Part shown: positions 52,524 through 63,399 of the stretch, piece by piece
How the letters are laid out: every line of letters begins with the position of its first letter
Position numbering within the stretch: the first letter of the stretch is position 1
Assembly: GCF_009674605.1 (NCBI RefSeq)
Contig: NZ_WKJO01000003.1
Span: forward strand, 186,001 to 250,000
Length of the DNA: 64,000 nt
DNA from: Haloferax litoreum
GTDB lineage: Archaea > Halobacteriota > Halobacteria > Halobacteriales > Haloferacaceae
Direction: 5' to 3'
The notes under the pieces: generated by a model
Seen by the model: only the letters and a program-made list of their open reading frames with translations
Databases searched by the model: none
What the model was told of the DNA's origin: nothing
Program-made: the position numbers and the translations under genes

Positions 52524-53046
52524 CAGCAACAATAGTATTGGCCAAATACCACAATACTAATTAGTGTTATCGAGATTACACTCTACCACTCGTCGCTCGA
52601 CTTCACTCGGTCGCGCACGTGGGCCGACTCACCGTGATTTGTCCTCGAGTCGTAACACCGGAGACTGAAAGCCTCCCGATACCACAAGAAAGAGGCCCTA
52701 TACTCCATTAAATCTGGAGTTTAGGAGTGGTTATGACGGTACTTACAAGTGTGTAGGATATCAATAATTTCTAGTATGGGTGGACAAAAGATTGACAAAA
52801 TAAGCGGTCACCTCGAGTTCGAGTGGGGGGAACTCGGGTACTCACCGGATGGTGTCACGGGGATCAGAGATGCCAGTAGTGTTCATACTACACACTCAAG
52901 ACTCTGGTCGTCCTGCCCGGTCACACCCGGTGGCCGCAACGATGGAGATGGGGTGATTGGCGATGCGGTGTGACGAGGGACTCGACGATGGCTCGGTCCC
53001 CACCGACGAGGGCACGCTTCGCAGGTCGGCCCGAGGTGTCTGACCG
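52524..53046. other. Intergenic region with near-palindrome and possible tiny ORFs
   Basis: AATACTAATTAGTGTT (52554-52569) is a palindrome at 14 of 16 positions and holds the perfect ACTAATTAGT. A 65-codon frame from ATG 52776 and a 26-codon acidic frame from 52963 to 53043, ending three bases before the next ATG, are possible but unsupported by homology or promoter spacing. Confidence 0.35.
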
Positions 53047-53439
53047 ATGTGTCGAGACGAAGTCGCTGGTTCGGCACACGAGGTGGCAGGATTCCAGACG
53101 GGGACGTCGGAAGCGGGTGCGACCGACAACAATCTCTCGTTGTACGTCTTCGCCGCCGTCGAACACGTTCCGCGACCCGAGGACTGCTTCGACCCACTCT
53201 CGGACATCACGTGGCTTCAGTTCATCGACGGCCTCGATATGTACGTCGTCGTGGGAGACGAGGCGGCGTTCGTCGACGCTGTCGCCCCGGATTGCGACGC
53301 ACGAGAGCCCGGTGTTTGGCTCGTCGACGACTCCGGGACCGTCCACAGTCAGTGGTCGCTTCCGTCGGAACGGAACGACGTGCTCTCGATTGGACGCACC
53401 GTCGAGCGGACAATCGATATGTGGGGTGAGGCGAAATGA
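53047..53439 (+). CDS. Unknown protein coupled to the long coiled-coil protein
   Basis: 130 residues with a polar N-terminus of about 30 residues, then a compact alpha/beta pattern: LSLYVFAAVEHVPRPEDCFD, ITWLQFIDGLDMYVVVGDEA, GVWLVDDSGTVHSQW. No membrane segment or catalytic motif. Its stop overlaps the next start (ATGA), so it is translated with the 556-residue protein and probably works with it. I do not recognise a family. Confidence 0.7.
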   Translation: MCRDEVAGSAHEVAGFQTGTSEAGATDNNLSLYVFAAVEHVPRPEDCFDPLSDITWLQFIDGLDMYVVVGDEAAFVDAVAPDCDAREPGVWLVDDSGTVHSQWSLPSERNDVLSIGRTVERTIDMWGEAK

Positions 53440-55106
53440 CGCCCCTCTTCCGTGAGATGGAGCGCGTCAGCGAGAAATTCGTCACCGCCATCCGCGGTGT
53501 CACCGTAGAGAAGTCGGTGTGGGCGAACGGCGAGGGACTCTCTGTCGTTCGATTAGAGATTTCGTCGGAGAGAGACGACCGCGTCGACTTTCGACTGCTC
53601 GAGTCTGTGCCACCGGACTTCCCGTTAGAGAATCTGGGATCGCACCCGAAGTACAACGGCGACAAGTGGACGAAAACCGACGACCGAGCGTTCGTCTACG
53701 CCGACCGACTCGAACCCTCCGGCGAGGTGTCTACTCTCTACGGAATCAAGGGACTCTCGCCGAACGACCTCGAATCATTTCTCACCGAAACGGCGGTCGA
53801 AATCGACCCTGCAGGTGACGAACCAGCGAGCGACTGCGACGACTCAACAACCATGACGAACGACGACACGACCGATACCGAACTCGACGACGACACCGGC
53901 ACCGACGAGCGACCCTTCACCTCACGGAGCGACTTCAACGGTCGTATCCCACGCGTCGAAGACCTCCGCTCGGCGTCCGGTCGATGGGACTCCAAACACG
54001 CTGACACCAACTCCTCGGACATCCAGTTCGTCGGGTCGAGGGCACAGTCGTCTGCCGACTCGGACTCTCAGTCGAAGATAGAACTCGACGACCCGACGGA
54101 GGGCGCAGACGAGAACGAACTCATCACGGAATCGGATTCCGACGGGTCGCCAGAAGAAGACGCCCCAGATACGTCTGCAGAGGTGGAAACGGCAGACTCA
54201 GCCCAGTCGTCGGTCGAACGTGACTCTGTCGGCACCGACGAACGTGATTCCGTCGACACCGACGAAATCGAGGCGGACGCAGTCGAGGACACGAGAGACA
54301 GTCCGGAAGACGCCGACGAAGCGGTGGACGCGGACAGTGCAGAGTCAGGCGACGAAGATGTGAGTCTCGAGGACTCGCCCGACGAAGAGACGACGAAGGA
54401 CCCCGTCGACCCCGCTGGCACCGAAGCCGAGGGAGACGACGAATCCGCTTCTGAACCAGACGAACTCGGGACCGACTCCTCCGACCCCGACCCCGTCGAA
54501 TCGGAGACGGACAAGGTGACTGACGCCGACAGTGTCGTCGGCGCTCTGGTCGCCGAACTCTCGGCCCGTGACCTCTCTGCGGAAGAGGAGGCAGTCCTTC
54601 GGGACTCACTTGGGGCGTCGTCGCCGAACTCACTGGACGTCCGACTCGAACACGTCCAGAACCGTGTCGACAACCTCGCGGCCTACACGACTGCGCTCGA
54701 AGAGTTCCTCGACGAGAACGGGACTGCAGAGCAGGTTCTCGACGACTTGCAAACCGACACGGCAGAGATGCGCGAGGATATCGAGCGTCTCGAATCGGCA
54801 CTCTCCGCGTCGAAGGAAGCCATACAGACCATCGAGTCACAGGTCGAGTCGATAGAAGACAGGATGGTCACCACGTCTACGTTCGAAGAACGCCTCTCGG
54901 ACCTGGACGAACGACTCGTCTCCGAGTCGGCACTCGAAGCACAGGTGGCGGAACTCACCGACGAACTCGAAGCCATCCGTGGTGACGTGGAGACCGGAAA
55001 GACGTGGCGCAGCAACCTCAGCCAAGCCATCCAACTTCCCGGCATGATGGAGGAGGCGAACGACGAGTCTGCGTCTCAGACCGAATCTGTCGAACAGCAC
55101 TCGTAG
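53436..55106 (+). CDS. Long acidic protein with N-terminal domain and C-terminal coiled coil
   Basis: 556 residues in three parts. Residues about 1-125 are a folded-looking domain (REMERVSEKFVTAIRGVTVE, VDFRLLESVPPDFPLEN, YADRLEPSGEVSTLYGIKGL). Residues about 130-360 are extremely Asp/Glu/Ser/Thr-rich and presumably disordered. From about 360 onward heptads of Leu/Ile/Val with Glu and Ser form a long coiled coil, including MREDIERLESALSASKEAIQ. No signal or membrane segment. The plan resembles scaffold or filament-like proteins, but no function is established. Coupled to the preceding 130-residue gene. Confidence 0.75.
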   Translation: MTPLFREMERVSEKFVTAIRGVTVEKSVWANGEGLSVVRLEISSERDDRVDFRLLESVPPDFPLENLGSHPKYNGDKWTKTDDRAFVYADRLEPSGEVSTLYGIKGLSPNDLESFLTETAVEIDPAGDEPASDCDDSTTMTNDDTTDTELDDDTGTDERPFTSRSDFNGRIPRVEDLRSASGRWDSKHADTNSSDIQFVGSRAQSSADSDSQSKIELDDPTEGADENELITESDSDGSPEEDAPDTSAEVETADSAQSSVERDSVGTDERDSVDTDEIEADAVEDTRDSPEDADEAVDADSAESGDEDVSLEDSPDEETTKDPVDPAGTEAEGDDESASEPDELGTDSSDPDPVESETDKVTDADSVVGALVAELSARDLSAEEEAVLRDSLGASSPNSLDVRLEHVQNRVDNLAAYTTALEEFLDENGTAEQVLDDLQTDTAEMREDIERLESALSASKEAIQTIESQVESIEDRMVTTSTFEERLSDLDERLVSESALEAQVAELTDELEAIRGDVETGKTWRSNLSQAIQLPGMMEEANDESASQTESVEQHS

Positions 55107-55154
55107 GGTCGCTGTCGCCTTCGACGCAGTCTGTCTCTCAGCACGTCGACTCGG

Positions 55155-55805
55155 TCAGAAGAGGTAGCGAACCACCGACTCCATCACCTTCCGCTCCGCG
55201 CGTCTGAGGTGTTCTTCGGCGGTCCGTCGCGTGACGCCCATCTGTGCCGCGATTGCTTCGGTCCCTGTTCCCCGTGGAAGGTCGTAGTAGCCGTGTTCGT
55301 ACGCCAGTTTGAGCGCCTCTCGTTGGCGACCGGTGAGGTCTGGCATCGCGTCGAGTGGGGCTAACAGCGGTGCATCGCCGCTCGCGAACGAGACTTCTCG
55401 CTTCGATTCGACGCTCACGTCGAATCCGCTGTCGACGAGGTCACGGAAACAAGCGGTCAGCGCGGCGGCCGAGACGGCCAGCAGACGGCAGACTTTCGCA
55501 CCTCGCTGGTACCGAAGCGGTGGGAGTAAGAGGACGCCGTGGCGGCGGAGGTAGCCCTCGATATCGTCTATCTCGTGGTGTCGAAGGCAATCGGCGGTGA
55601 TGGCGACGACTTCGTCGCCGCGTTCGACTGCCGCTTCGATGCCGACGGTTTCACGCACTCGTTCGAGTACGTCGCCGCCGACTTCGTGGCTCACGTGCAA
55701 CAGGTCACAGTGTTCGTTACACCACAGTTCTATCGTGGCACTGGTCCCAGCGGTGGCGGCAGCATACGCGCTGTCGTCTCTGATTCGGAGCGTTGCCTCG
55801 TACAC
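55155..55805 (-). CDS. Bat-type HTH_10 regulator, probably of the hut operon
   Basis: 216 residues. The C-terminal HTH_10 (bacterio-opsin activator type) is clear: LTGRQREALKLAYEHGYYDLP, GTEAIAAQMGVTRRTAEEHLRRAERK. The N-terminal 150 residues are the usual HTH_10 companion domain (ATLRIRDDSAYAAAT, NEHCDLLHVSHEVGGDVLERV). It is divergent from hutU with an 88-base gap holding a TATA element and an inverted repeat, so regulation of histidine use is likely. The signal sensed is unknown. Confidence 0.85.
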   Translation of the reverse strand: MYEATLRIRDDSAYAAATAGTSATIELWCNEHCDLLHVSHEVGGDVLERVRETVGIEAAVERGDEVVAITADCLRHHEIDDIEGYLRRHGVLLLPPLRYQRGAKVCRLLAVSAAALTACFRDLVDSGFDVSVESKREVSFASGDAPLLAPLDAMPDLTGRQREALKLAYEHGYYDLPRGTGTEAIAAQMGVTRRTAEEHLRRAERKVMESVVRYLF

Positions 55806-55830
55806 GAGCGAAGCAGATACACTCGGTAGT

Positions 55831-55837
55831 TATATAA
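55831..55837 (-). promoter_or_regulatory. TATA box of the HTH_10 gene
   Basis: TATATAA on the plus strand (TTATATA on minus) is centred about 29 bases before the ATG at 55805, giving a leaderless start for the regulator. Its distance from hutU (about 60 bases) means hutU would carry a short leader if it used the same AT-rich region. Confidence 0.5.
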
Positions 55838-55842
55838 ATTAA

Positions 55843-55856
55843 CCACCGTGTGGTGG
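55843..55856. promoter_or_regulatory. Inverted repeat between the HTH_10 regulator and hutU
   Basis: CCACC and GGTGG are perfect arms around GTGT, beside the shared AT-rich promoter. A regulator bound here could act on both directions. Confidence 0.45.
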
Positions 55857-55893
55857 GGGAACCGATACCCGTCGTGGTCTCCAAGTGAGAGGT

Positions 55894-57648
55894 ATGCACG
55901 ACCAACCATCGTCCGCCGTCGAAGACCGACTCGGCGAACCGAGCGAGCAGTGGCGTCGGTATCAGGGGTCTCCGACCGGGATGGACATCGAGTGTAAGGG
56001 GTGGCGACAGGAGGCGGCGCTCCGGATGCTCAACAACAACCTCGACCCGGAAGTAGCCGAACGACCGGAGGACCTCGTCGTCTACGGAGGAACGGGCAGG
56101 GCCGCCCGTTCGTGGGATGCCTACGACGTGATTCTCACCGAGTTACGCGAACTCGACGACGACGAGACGCTCCTCGTCCAGTCGGGCAAACCGGTTGGGA
56201 AGTTCCAGACGCACGAACGCGCCCCTCGCGTCCTCATCGCCAACTCGAATCTCGTCGGCCACTGGGACGACTGGGAACACTTCCACGAACTGGAGGCACA
56301 GGGGAAAATCATGTACGGCCAGATGACCGCCGGGTCGTGGGCGTACATCGGGACGCAGGGTATCATCCAGGGTACCTACGAGACACTCGCAGAACTCGCG
56401 CGACAAGAGTACGGGAGTGACCTGCGCGGCAAGCTTGTCGTGACTGGTGGCCTCGGCGGCATGAGTGGCGCGCAACCGCTGGCGGTGACGATGAACCACG
56501 GCGTCTGTATCGCCGCGGAGGTCAAAGCCGACCGAATCCAACGCCGTGTCGAGACGGACTACCTGATGGACGCCGCGGACTCTCTCGACGAGGCACTGGA
56601 GAAGGCGCACGAGGCTCTCGAAGCGGGAGAACCCTACAGTGTCGGCGTGCAGATGAACGCCGCTGACATGCTGGAAGAACTCCTCGCGCGTGACGAGATA
56701 CCCGACGTCGTCACCGACCAGACGAGCGCGCACGACGAGTTGGAGGGCTACTACCCGAGTGGGTACACCGTCGAAGAGGCTGACCAACTCCGTGACGACG
56801 ACTCCGAGGCGTACGTCGAAGCGAGTCTCGACACGATGGAACGCCACGTGCAGGCCATCCTCGACTTGCAAGACCGTGGCGCAATCGCTTTCGAGTACGG
56901 GAACAACATCCGCGGACAAGTCCAGACGCACCGCGGGATGACTCACGCGTTCGACTTCCCCGGATTCGTGCCCGCGTACATCCGCCCGATGTTCTGTCGT
57001 GGCCGCGGACCATTCCGCTGGGCCGCACTCTCGGGTGACCCAGAAGACATCTACCGAACCGACGAGGCGATTCGGGAACTCTTCCCCGAGAACGAGTCGC
57101 TCATGCGCTGGATAGACCTCGCACAGGAGCAAGTGTCCTTCCAGGGACTCCCCTCGCGAGTCTGTTGGCTTGGCTACCACACTGACGAGGAAGGCCTCAC
57201 CGAACGCGCCCGGTTCGCGCTGAAGATAAACGAACTCGTCGCGGCGGGTGAGATTTCGGCACCCGTCGTCGTCACGCGCGACCACCTCGACGCGGGGTCT
57301 GTCGCCAGTCCGAACCGCGAGACTGAGGCGATGCGCGACGGCACCGACGCCGTCGCCGACTGGCCCATCCTGAACGCCCTGCTCAACACCGCTGCCGGTG
57401 CGGACATCGTCTCGGTTCACGACGGTGGTGGCGTCGGCATCGGTAACTCACTCCACAGCAACAACCACGTCGTCCTCGATGGAACCGACCTCGCGGCGAA
57501 GAAGGCGCGTGCGGTGTTCACCACCGACCCCGGCATGGGCGTCATCCGCCACGCCGATGCAGGGTACGAAGACGCCCTCGACGAAGCGACGCAGTCGTGC
57601 GTCCACGTTCCGATGCGGGAGTACGACGCGGAACGAGGGGACGAATGA
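55894..57648 (+). CDS. hutU: Urocanate hydratase
   Basis: 584 residues, near the family length. The NAD-binding and catalytic segments are clear: [31 protein letters not shown], and the active-site cysteine in [21 protein letters not shown]. It hydrates urocanate to imidazolonepropionate, the second step of histidine degradation, in the cytoplasm. First gene of hutUGIH; the start codon is chosen at MHDQPSSAV. Overlaps hutG by four bases. Confidence 0.97.
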   Translation: MHDQPSSAVEDRLGEPSEQWRRYQGSPTGMDIECKGWRQEAALRMLNNNLDPEVAERPEDLVVYGGTGRAARSWDAYDVILTELRELDDDETLLVQSGKPVGKFQTHERAPRVLIANSNLVGHWDDWEHFHELEAQGKIMYGQMTAGSWAYIGTQGIIQGTYETLAELARQEYGSDLRGKLVVTGGLGGMSGAQPLAVTMNHGVCIAAEVKADRIQRRVETDYLMDAADSLDEALEKAHEALEAGEPYSVGVQMNAADMLEELLARDEIPDVVTDQTSAHDELEGYYPSGYTVEEADQLRDDDSEAYVEASLDTMERHVQAILDLQDRGAIAFEYGNNIRGQVQTHRGMTHAFDFPGFVPAYIRPMFCRGRGPFRWAALSGDPEDIYRTDEAIRELFPENESLMRWIDLAQEQVSFQGLPSRVCWLGYHTDEEGLTERARFALKINELVAAGEISAPVVVTRDHLDAGSVASPNRETEAMRDGTDAVADWPILNALLNTAAGADIVSVHDGGGVGIGNSLHSNNHVVLDGTDLAAKKARAVFTTDPGMGVIRHADAGYEDALDEATQSCVHVPMREYDAERGDE

Positions 57649-58574
57649 CGATTTCCGACCCACCCGTCTGGGACGGAACGTCGTCTGACCCGAACGACGA
57701 GCAGTTCGGGGACATCGTCCACGAGACGAGTCTCGAAGACGTGAGCGAGTACGACGCCGTGTTCGTGGGCGAACCGTACGACGGCGCGGTCATCGGTCGT
57801 CGCGGTGCCCGTGAGGGACCGACCGCGATTCGGCGCGCACTCGCGTCGCTCAAGACGAATCACTTCGACGATGGCCCGGTTGGGACCGTCGCTGACCTCG
57901 GTGACGTCTCGTTCGATGGGTCACGTGACGGCGTGGCTGGTGTCCAGTCGATGGTCGCCGACATCACCGCCGACGTGTACGAACGCGGGTCGTTCCCTGT
58001 CTTCCTCGGAGGGGACAACTCGTTGACCGTCGGCAACGTGCGTCCACTCTTGGCCCTCGACGCATCTGTCGGCGTCGTGAGCTTCGACGCCCACCTCGAC
58101 TGTCGGGAACCGCTCGATGGACCGTCCAGTGGGACACCGTACCGGCAACTGTTCGACGAGGGTCTGGACAAACTCGCCGTCGTCGGTGCGCGGCACTTCG
58201 AGACATCGACGGCGTACGCCGACTTCTTGGGCGAGGTCGGTGGGACGATTCTCACTGCCGACGAAGTCGGCCGCGACCCGGTCCAGACGACCGACTTCGC
58301 CCTCGACGCCCTCGCAAACTGTGACTTCGTCTTCGTCAGTCTCGACGTGGACGTTCTCGACCAGACCGCCGCACCGGGCGTGAGTGCGCCGACGCCGGGT
58401 GGCATCACCACTCGTGAGTTGTACACGATGCTCCGGCGAGTCGCCTCGGACTCCCGCGTGGTCGGGTTCGAAGTCGTGGAGTGCGCACCCTCGCTCGACG
58501 ACAGTGGACGGACTGTCGACGCCGCGGCGCGTGCTGTCGCTCACTTCCTCTCGGGGGTGACGGCCGATGCATGA
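57645..58574 (+). CDS. hutG: Formimidoylglutamase
   Basis: 309 residues of the arginase/agmatinase family with the manganese ligands visible in [20 protein letters not shown] and [14 protein letters not shown]. In hut context it hydrolyses N-formimidoylglutamate to glutamate and formamide, the last step. Overlaps both neighbours: ATGA with hutU, 8 bases with hutI. The start was set at the overlapping ATG; the ORF extends further upstream inside hutU. Confidence 0.93.
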   Translation: MTISDPPVWDGTSSDPNDEQFGDIVHETSLEDVSEYDAVFVGEPYDGAVIGRRGAREGPTAIRRALASLKTNHFDDGPVGTVADLGDVSFDGSRDGVAGVQSMVADITADVYERGSFPVFLGGDNSLTVGNVRPLLALDASVGVVSFDAHLDCREPLDGPSSGTPYRQLFDEGLDKLAVVGARHFETSTAYADFLGEVGGTILTADEVGRDPVQTTDFALDALANCDFVFVSLDVDVLDQTAAPGVSAPTPGGITTRELYTMLRRVASDSRVVGFEVVECAPSLDDSGRTVDAAARAVAHFLSGVTADA

Positions 58575-59823
58575 CGCTGACACGAAGAACCGTGCATCGG
58601 ACGACGATGACCTGACAATCGTCCACGGCGCGGCAGAACTCGTCGTTGGCCCGGACGAGGGAACCGGAGTCACCGTCGTCGAGGGTGGAGCGTTCGCCGC
58701 CCTCGACGGCCGAGTCGTCGCTGTCGGACCGACCGACGACGTTCTCGCCGATTATCCACTCGCCGACGCCGACACGGTAGTCGACGCGACTGGAAAGACG
58801 GTCCTTCCGGGGTTCGTCGACCCGCACACCCACGCCCTCTTCGCCGGCGACCGTTCGGACGAGTTCGTGGCGAAACTCCGCGGGGCGACCTACGAAGAGA
58901 TACTCGCGCAGGGCGGTGGTATCCTCAGAACTGTCGATGCTGTGCGTGAGGCGTCCGACGAGGAACTCGTGGCCAATCTCACGGCGCACCTCGATGCGAT
59001 GCTCGAACATGGGACGACGACAGTCGAAGTCAAGACCGGATACGGTCTCGACACCGAGACGGAACTCCGCATGCTCGATGCAATCGCGGTGGCGGGCGAC
59101 GACCACCCCGTCGATGTCGTTCCGACGTTCATGGGTGCCCACGCCGTCCCGCAGGGGATGGACACCGACGAGTACGTCGACGAAGTCGTCACCGAACAAC
59201 TCCCAGCAGTCGCCGAACAGGGTATCGCCGAGTTCTGCGACGTGTTCTGCGAACGCGGCGTGTTCGACGCCGAGCAATCGCGTCGAATATTGGATGCAGG
59301 CCGTGAATACGGCCTCACGCCGAAGATTCACGCCGACGAATTCGCCGCTATCGGTGGCACTGACGTGGCCGCCGCCGTCGGTGCGGCGAGTGCAGACCAT
59401 CTCCTCCATACCGGCGAGTCGGGTCGAGAGACGCTCGTCGAAGTGGGTGTCACGCCAGTCATGCTCCCCGGAACCGCGTTCGGACTTGGCGCAGACTACG
59501 CCGACGCCCGCGCGTTCCTCGACGCCGGTCACGAAGTCGCCCTCGCCACCGATTTCAATCCGAACTGCTTTGCTCGAAGCATGGGGTTCGTCGCCACACT
59601 CGCCAGCGTCGGCATGCGAATGACACCGCAGGAAGCTATCAGGGGAATCACCAGCGCCGCCGCGAACGCGCTGGGACGGACTGATGGGACCGGAACGCTT
59701 CGTCCCGACAGTCCCGCTGACGCCGTCGTCCTCGACGTGCCCACTGCGACACACCTCTCGTATCGCTTCGACACGAATCCCGTTTCGACTGTCCTGAAGT
59801 CGGGGGTGGTCGTCCATGCGTGA
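58567..59823 (+). CDS. hutI: Imidazolonepropionase
   Basis: 418 residues of the amidohydrolase superfamily: metal-binding [46 protein letters not shown] and [13 protein letters not shown]. It opens imidazolonepropionate to formimidoylglutamate. Third gene of the operon, overlapping hutH by 8 bases. Confidence 0.95.
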   Translation: MHDADTKNRASDDDDLTIVHGAAELVVGPDEGTGVTVVEGGAFAALDGRVVAVGPTDDVLADYPLADADTVVDATGKTVLPGFVDPHTHALFAGDRSDEFVAKLRGATYEEILAQGGGILRTVDAVREASDEELVANLTAHLDAMLEHGTTTVEVKTGYGLDTETELRMLDAIAVAGDDHPVDVVPTFMGAHAVPQGMDTDEYVDEVVTEQLPAVAEQGIAEFCDVFCERGVFDAEQSRRILDAGREYGLTPKIHADEFAAIGGTDVAAAVGAASADHLLHTGESGRETLVEVGVTPVMLPGTAFGLGADYADARAFLDAGHEVALATDFNPNCFARSMGFVATLASVGMRMTPQEAIRGITSAAANALGRTDGTGTLRPDSPADAVVLDVPTATHLSYRFDTNPVSTVLKSGVVVHA

Positions 59824-61396
59824 ACCGACGGCATTCCCCGACACCGTCGTCCTCGACGGCGCATCCCTGACGCCCGAAGACGTGGTCGCTGTCGCCCGAC
59901 ACGACGCGACTGTCGAACTCGACGCCGACGCCATCGAACAGATGCGTGAATCGCGCGCGAGAGTGGAGTCGGTCCTCGACTCCGGCGAACCCGTCTACGG
60001 CGTCAATACCGGATTCGGCCACCTCGTGGAGACGCACATCGACCGGGAAGACATCGAACGACTCCAGACGAACCTCGTGCGGAGTCACTCCGCTGGTGCT
60101 GGCCGCGAACTCACACGGACCGAAGTCCGGTCGATGATGGTGACGCGGGCCAACACGCTCGCGAAGGGCTACTCAGGAATCCGCCCCGAAGTCGTGGACC
60201 TGCTCGTCTCCATGCTGAACGAGGGTGTCCATCCAGTCGTCCGGTCACGCGGGAGTCTCGGCGCGAGTGGTGACCTCGCACCGCTGGCGCACATGGCGCT
60301 CGTCCTCATCGGCGAAGGCGAGGCGCACGTCGAAGGGACGCGACAATCCGGCGGTGATGCGCTCCGTTCGGTCGGATTGGAACCGGTGACGCTCAAGTCG
60401 AAAGAAGGACTGGCGCTCATCAACGGCACCCAACTCACCGTCGGCCTCGCGTCGCTGTTCGTCGTCGACGCCGAGCGAATCGTCGACGCGGCGGACGCCG
60501 CTGGTGCTCTCACGACGGAAGTCACGATGGGAACGACGGCTAACTGCGACCCGGCGATTCACGACGTGAGGCCGCACCCCGGACAAAAAGAGAGCGCTGC
60601 CGCGGTTCGGCGACTCACCGAGGGTTCGACCGTCCTCGAATCACACAAAGACTGCGAGCGTGTCCAAGACGCCTACTCGATTCGGTGTCTCCCGCAGGTG
60701 AACGGGGCCGTCAGAGACGCCGTGTCCCACCTGCGTGAGGCAGTCGATATCGAACTCAACAGTGTGACCGACAACCCACTCGTCTTCCCCGCGGGCGCTG
60801 TCGACGAACGTGCTCCCGGAACTGACGTTGCCGCCGTCGTGTCCGCCGGGAACTTCCACGGAGAACCCTTAGCACTCCGTCTGGACTACGCCGCCGGCGC
60901 ACTCACGGAACTCGCGGCTATCTCTGAGCGCCGGAGTGACCGGATGCTCAATCCCGACGTACAGGAGTCGTATCTGCCGCCGTTCTTGACCGAACACAGC
61001 GGCCTCCGGTCGGGGTACATGATTGCGCAGTACACCGCCGCCGCACTCCTCAACGAGTGCCGGTCGTTCGGCCGTCCGTCGCTCGACTCCACACCCGTCA
61101 GCGGGGGGCAGGAAGACCACGTGAGTATGAGCGGTCAGAGCGCCTTGAACGCGCGCATCGTCGCAGAGAACGTCGCGACTATCGTCGGCGTCGAACTGCT
61201 CTGCGGTGCGCAGGCGGCAGAATTCCTCGACGAAGGGCTCGAACTCGGCATCGGTACGAGTGCCGTTCGCGACGCGATTCGGTCCGTGGTACCACCGTTA
61301 GACGACGACAGACCGCTGGATGGTGAACTCGAGGAGGCGTCGGACCTCGTTCGGTTCGGGGCGGTTCGGGCGGCAGTCGCAGACGCGTTAGACTGA
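59816..61396 (+). CDS. hutH: Histidine ammonia-lyase
   Basis: 526 residues. The MIO prosthetic group forms from Ala150-Ser151-Gly152 in GSLGASGDLAPLAHM; Tyr61 in YGVNTGFGHL and SVTDNPLVF are other active-site pieces. It deaminates histidine to urocanate, the first step of the pathway, though encoded last. Ends the hut operon. Confidence 0.97.
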   Translation: MREPTAFPDTVVLDGASLTPEDVVAVARHDATVELDADAIEQMRESRARVESVLDSGEPVYGVNTGFGHLVETHIDREDIERLQTNLVRSHSAGAGRELTRTEVRSMMVTRANTLAKGYSGIRPEVVDLLVSMLNEGVHPVVRSRGSLGASGDLAPLAHMALVLIGEGEAHVEGTRQSGGDALRSVGLEPVTLKSKEGLALINGTQLTVGLASLFVVDAERIVDAADAAGALTTEVTMGTTANCDPAIHDVRPHPGQKESAAAVRRLTEGSTVLESHKDCERVQDAYSIRCLPQVNGAVRDAVSHLREAVDIELNSVTDNPLVFPAGAVDERAPGTDVAAVVSAGNFHGEPLALRLDYAAGALTELAAISERRSDRMLNPDVQESYLPPFLTEHSGLRSGYMIAQYTAAALLNECRSFGRPSLDSTPVSGGQEDHVSMSGQSALNARIVAENVATIVGVELLCGAQAAEFLDEGLELGIGTSAVRDAIRSVVPPLDDDRPLDGELEEASDLVRFGAVRAAVADALD

Positions 61397-61498
61397 CCGC
61401 TTGGGTCGTCACGGCCCCGAATTCTGTGGTATTCTCGTACTTAGCTGCACACGCTGCATCCTCGTCTGGCGAAACTCGTGAACTCGCCGAGAATCGGC

Positions 61499-61642
61499 TT
61501 ACCAGAGTTGGACTGCCGGCGTCCCGCAGTCGTCGCAGACGATTGCGTCGTTGTCTTTGTAACTCCCGAGAATCAGGTCTCCGTCACAGTAGGTACAGTC
61601 GTCCTCGTCGAGCGATTCGAAAAGATGTACGGATTGAGACAT
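61499..61642 (-). CDS. 47-residue zinc-ribbon protein
   Basis: Codons from the ATG at 61642 give MSQSVHLFESLDEDDCTYCDG... ending DDCGTPAVQLW. Two CxxC pairs (Cys16/Cys19, Cys36/Cys39) form a zinc-ribbon. Haloarchaea have many such small zinc-finger proteins, several with regulatory roles. The acidic composition and paired cysteines support a real gene despite its size. It lies alone between hutH and cobyric acid synthase. Confidence 0.7.
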   Translation of the reverse strand: MSQSVHLFESLDEDDCTYCDGDLILGSYKDNDAIVCDDCGTPAVQLW

Positions 61643-61729
61643 AGTTCACGACTAGATTCCAGCCCTAAGAACATTTCTCCGGAGCGATATATTGTGATGC
61701 GTACTGGTCGTCAGAGCGGTGGCAGGTGG

Positions 61730-63229
61730 TTACGCCACGCCGACGCTGTCGAGCAACGACTCGACGTCGACGTTGTCCGCGACGAGTGACGCCGCACGCT
61801 CGTATGGGTCCGGTTCATCTCGAACTCCACTCGGTCGATCTTTACTTGCGGACTCGTACACGGCATCGACGAACGCGTTTCGCGGCGATTCGTTTGCGAA
61901 CAGGTCGTGGAGATAGGTCCCGGCGACTCGTCCCGTGGCAGCGCCGTCTCCAGTGACTGGCAGTGCGTCGCCGACCAGTTGCGTCTCTCCCATGTGTATC
62001 TCGTATCCGTCTACCGGGCCTGATGCACCTGCGAGCGGTCCGTTGCCGTCGAATTCGACGTGGACGGGCTCGACCCGTTTGTCGTGCGAAAACCGCGTCA
62101 CAGTCGGCAGATACCCGAGTCCATCGACCGTCTCGTCGTCTCGCGTGCCTTCGATATCTGCGTTCTCGATTCGCTCGCCGAGGAGTTGATACCCACCGCA
62201 GATACCGACGATGGGGCCCTCGAAGGTGGCGAGTTCGGTGTCGAAGCCGGCGTCCCGCAGTGCGAGCAAGTCGTCCACCGTGTTCTTGCTACCGGGGAGG
62301 ACGACTCCGTCGATATCTACGAGTGAGGCATCGAGTGGTAGGTACGCGACTCGAACACCGGGCGTCGCGGTAAGCGGTCCGAAGTCAGTCGCGTTCGAGA
62401 TGTGCGGGAGGCGTGGGACGCCAATCGTGACCGACCGGGCGTTTGGAATTCCGTCGTCGTCGCCGACGATTGCCCGTTCGCCTTCTGCGGGCAATGCGAG
62501 GCTATCCTCTTCGGGAAGTCCGGGGTCGTCGTACGGAATCACCCCGAGGATAGGGACACCCGTTCGGTCTTCGAAGGCGTCGAGTCCCGAGTCGAGGAGG
62601 CTCGGGTCGCCACGGAACTTCGTGATGACCGCGCCGACGACTCGATTTCTGATGTCGTCGGGGAGGAGTTCGAGCGTCCCGACGAGACTGGCGAAGACGC
62701 CACCGCGTTCGATGTCGGCGACGAGGAGAACCTTCGCGTCGGCGAAGCGCGCCGCCTCGACGTTCGCTAAATCGCGGTCGTGGAGGTTTATCTCGGCGAT
62801 AGAGCCAGCACCTTCGGCGACGACGACGTCTGCGGTGTCCGCGAGTCGTTCGTGTGACGCACGTGCAGCGTCACGGGCGTCGTGCCAATGGTCGGCGTAG
62901 TAGTCTCCGGCGGCGTTGATGCCGACCGCCTGCCCCTGTACAACCAGTTGCGACGTTCCGTCGCCGTGCGGTTTGAGCAACACCGGGTTGTGGTCGGTGG
63001 TAGGTGTCACGCGAGCAGCACGGGCTTGGACGTACTGCGAGACCCCGATTTCACCGAACCCGTCGCCCTCGCTGGTCGCGACGGCGCGCGCGTTGTTACT
63101 CATGTTCTGGGCTTTGAACGGCGCGACGCCGAGTCCGCGGGTAGAAAAGAGGCGGCAGAGTCCCGCCGCAACGGTACTCTTTCCGACGTGGCTCGCGGTT
63201 CCGGCGACGAGGAGGGTCGGCGTCGTCAT
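61730..63229 (-). CDS. cobQ: Cobyric acid synthase
   Basis: 499 residues. The N-terminal ATP-binding domain starts [24 protein letters not shown], with [13 protein letters not shown] and [18 protein letters not shown]. The C-terminal glutamine amidotransferase has the nucleophile in [11 protein letters not shown] and the histidine in GYEIHMGE. It amidates four carboxyls of adenosylcobyrinic acid a,c-diamide in cobalamin synthesis. No other cobalamin genes are in the window. Confidence 0.95.
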   Translation of the reverse strand: MTTPTLLVAGTASHVGKSTVAAGLCRLFSTRGLGVAPFKAQNMSNNARAVATSEGDGFGEIGVSQYVQARAARVTPTTDHNPVLLKPHGDGTSQLVVQGQAVGINAAGDYYADHWHDARDAARASHERLADTADVVVAEGAGSIAEINLHDRDLANVEAARFADAKVLLVADIERGGVFASLVGTLELLPDDIRNRVVGAVITKFRGDPSLLDSGLDAFEDRTGVPILGVIPYDDPGLPEEDSLALPAEGERAIVGDDDGIPNARSVTIGVPRLPHISNATDFGPLTATPGVRVAYLPLDASLVDIDGVVLPGSKNTVDDLLALRDAGFDTELATFEGPIVGICGGYQLLGERIENADIEGTRDDETVDGLGYLPTVTRFSHDKRVEPVHVEFDGNGPLAGASGPVDGYEIHMGETQLVGDALPVTGDGAATGRVAGTYLHDLFANESPRNAFVDAVYESASKDRPSGVRDEPDPYERAASLVADNVDVESLLDSVGVA

Positions 63230-63399
63230 TCACTGGAGTGCAGGGGGCCTCGGTTCAAAGGTGTTGAGTTCGGCGACACCCAACCTCGTGTGATGGGTGA
63301 TACTCTAAGCCCCCACTATATTTTGGGCCACGAGTCGAATCGTTGAAATCTTGCCGCAAGTGGTGCGTTTAGTTCACTCCGCGGCCCGGTCTTTCACGA

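Noticed and set aside
52776-52973. 65-codon ORF starting MGGQKIDKIS
   Set aside because: Kept only as a remark on the intergenic region; codon use is mixed and no homology or promoter spacing supports it.
56143-57420. 425-codon leftward frame
   Set aside because: Antisense of hutU, which has a complete set of conserved motifs.
58405-59934. 509-codon leftward frame
   Set aside because: Antisense of hutI and the hutH start; no motif and no promoter.
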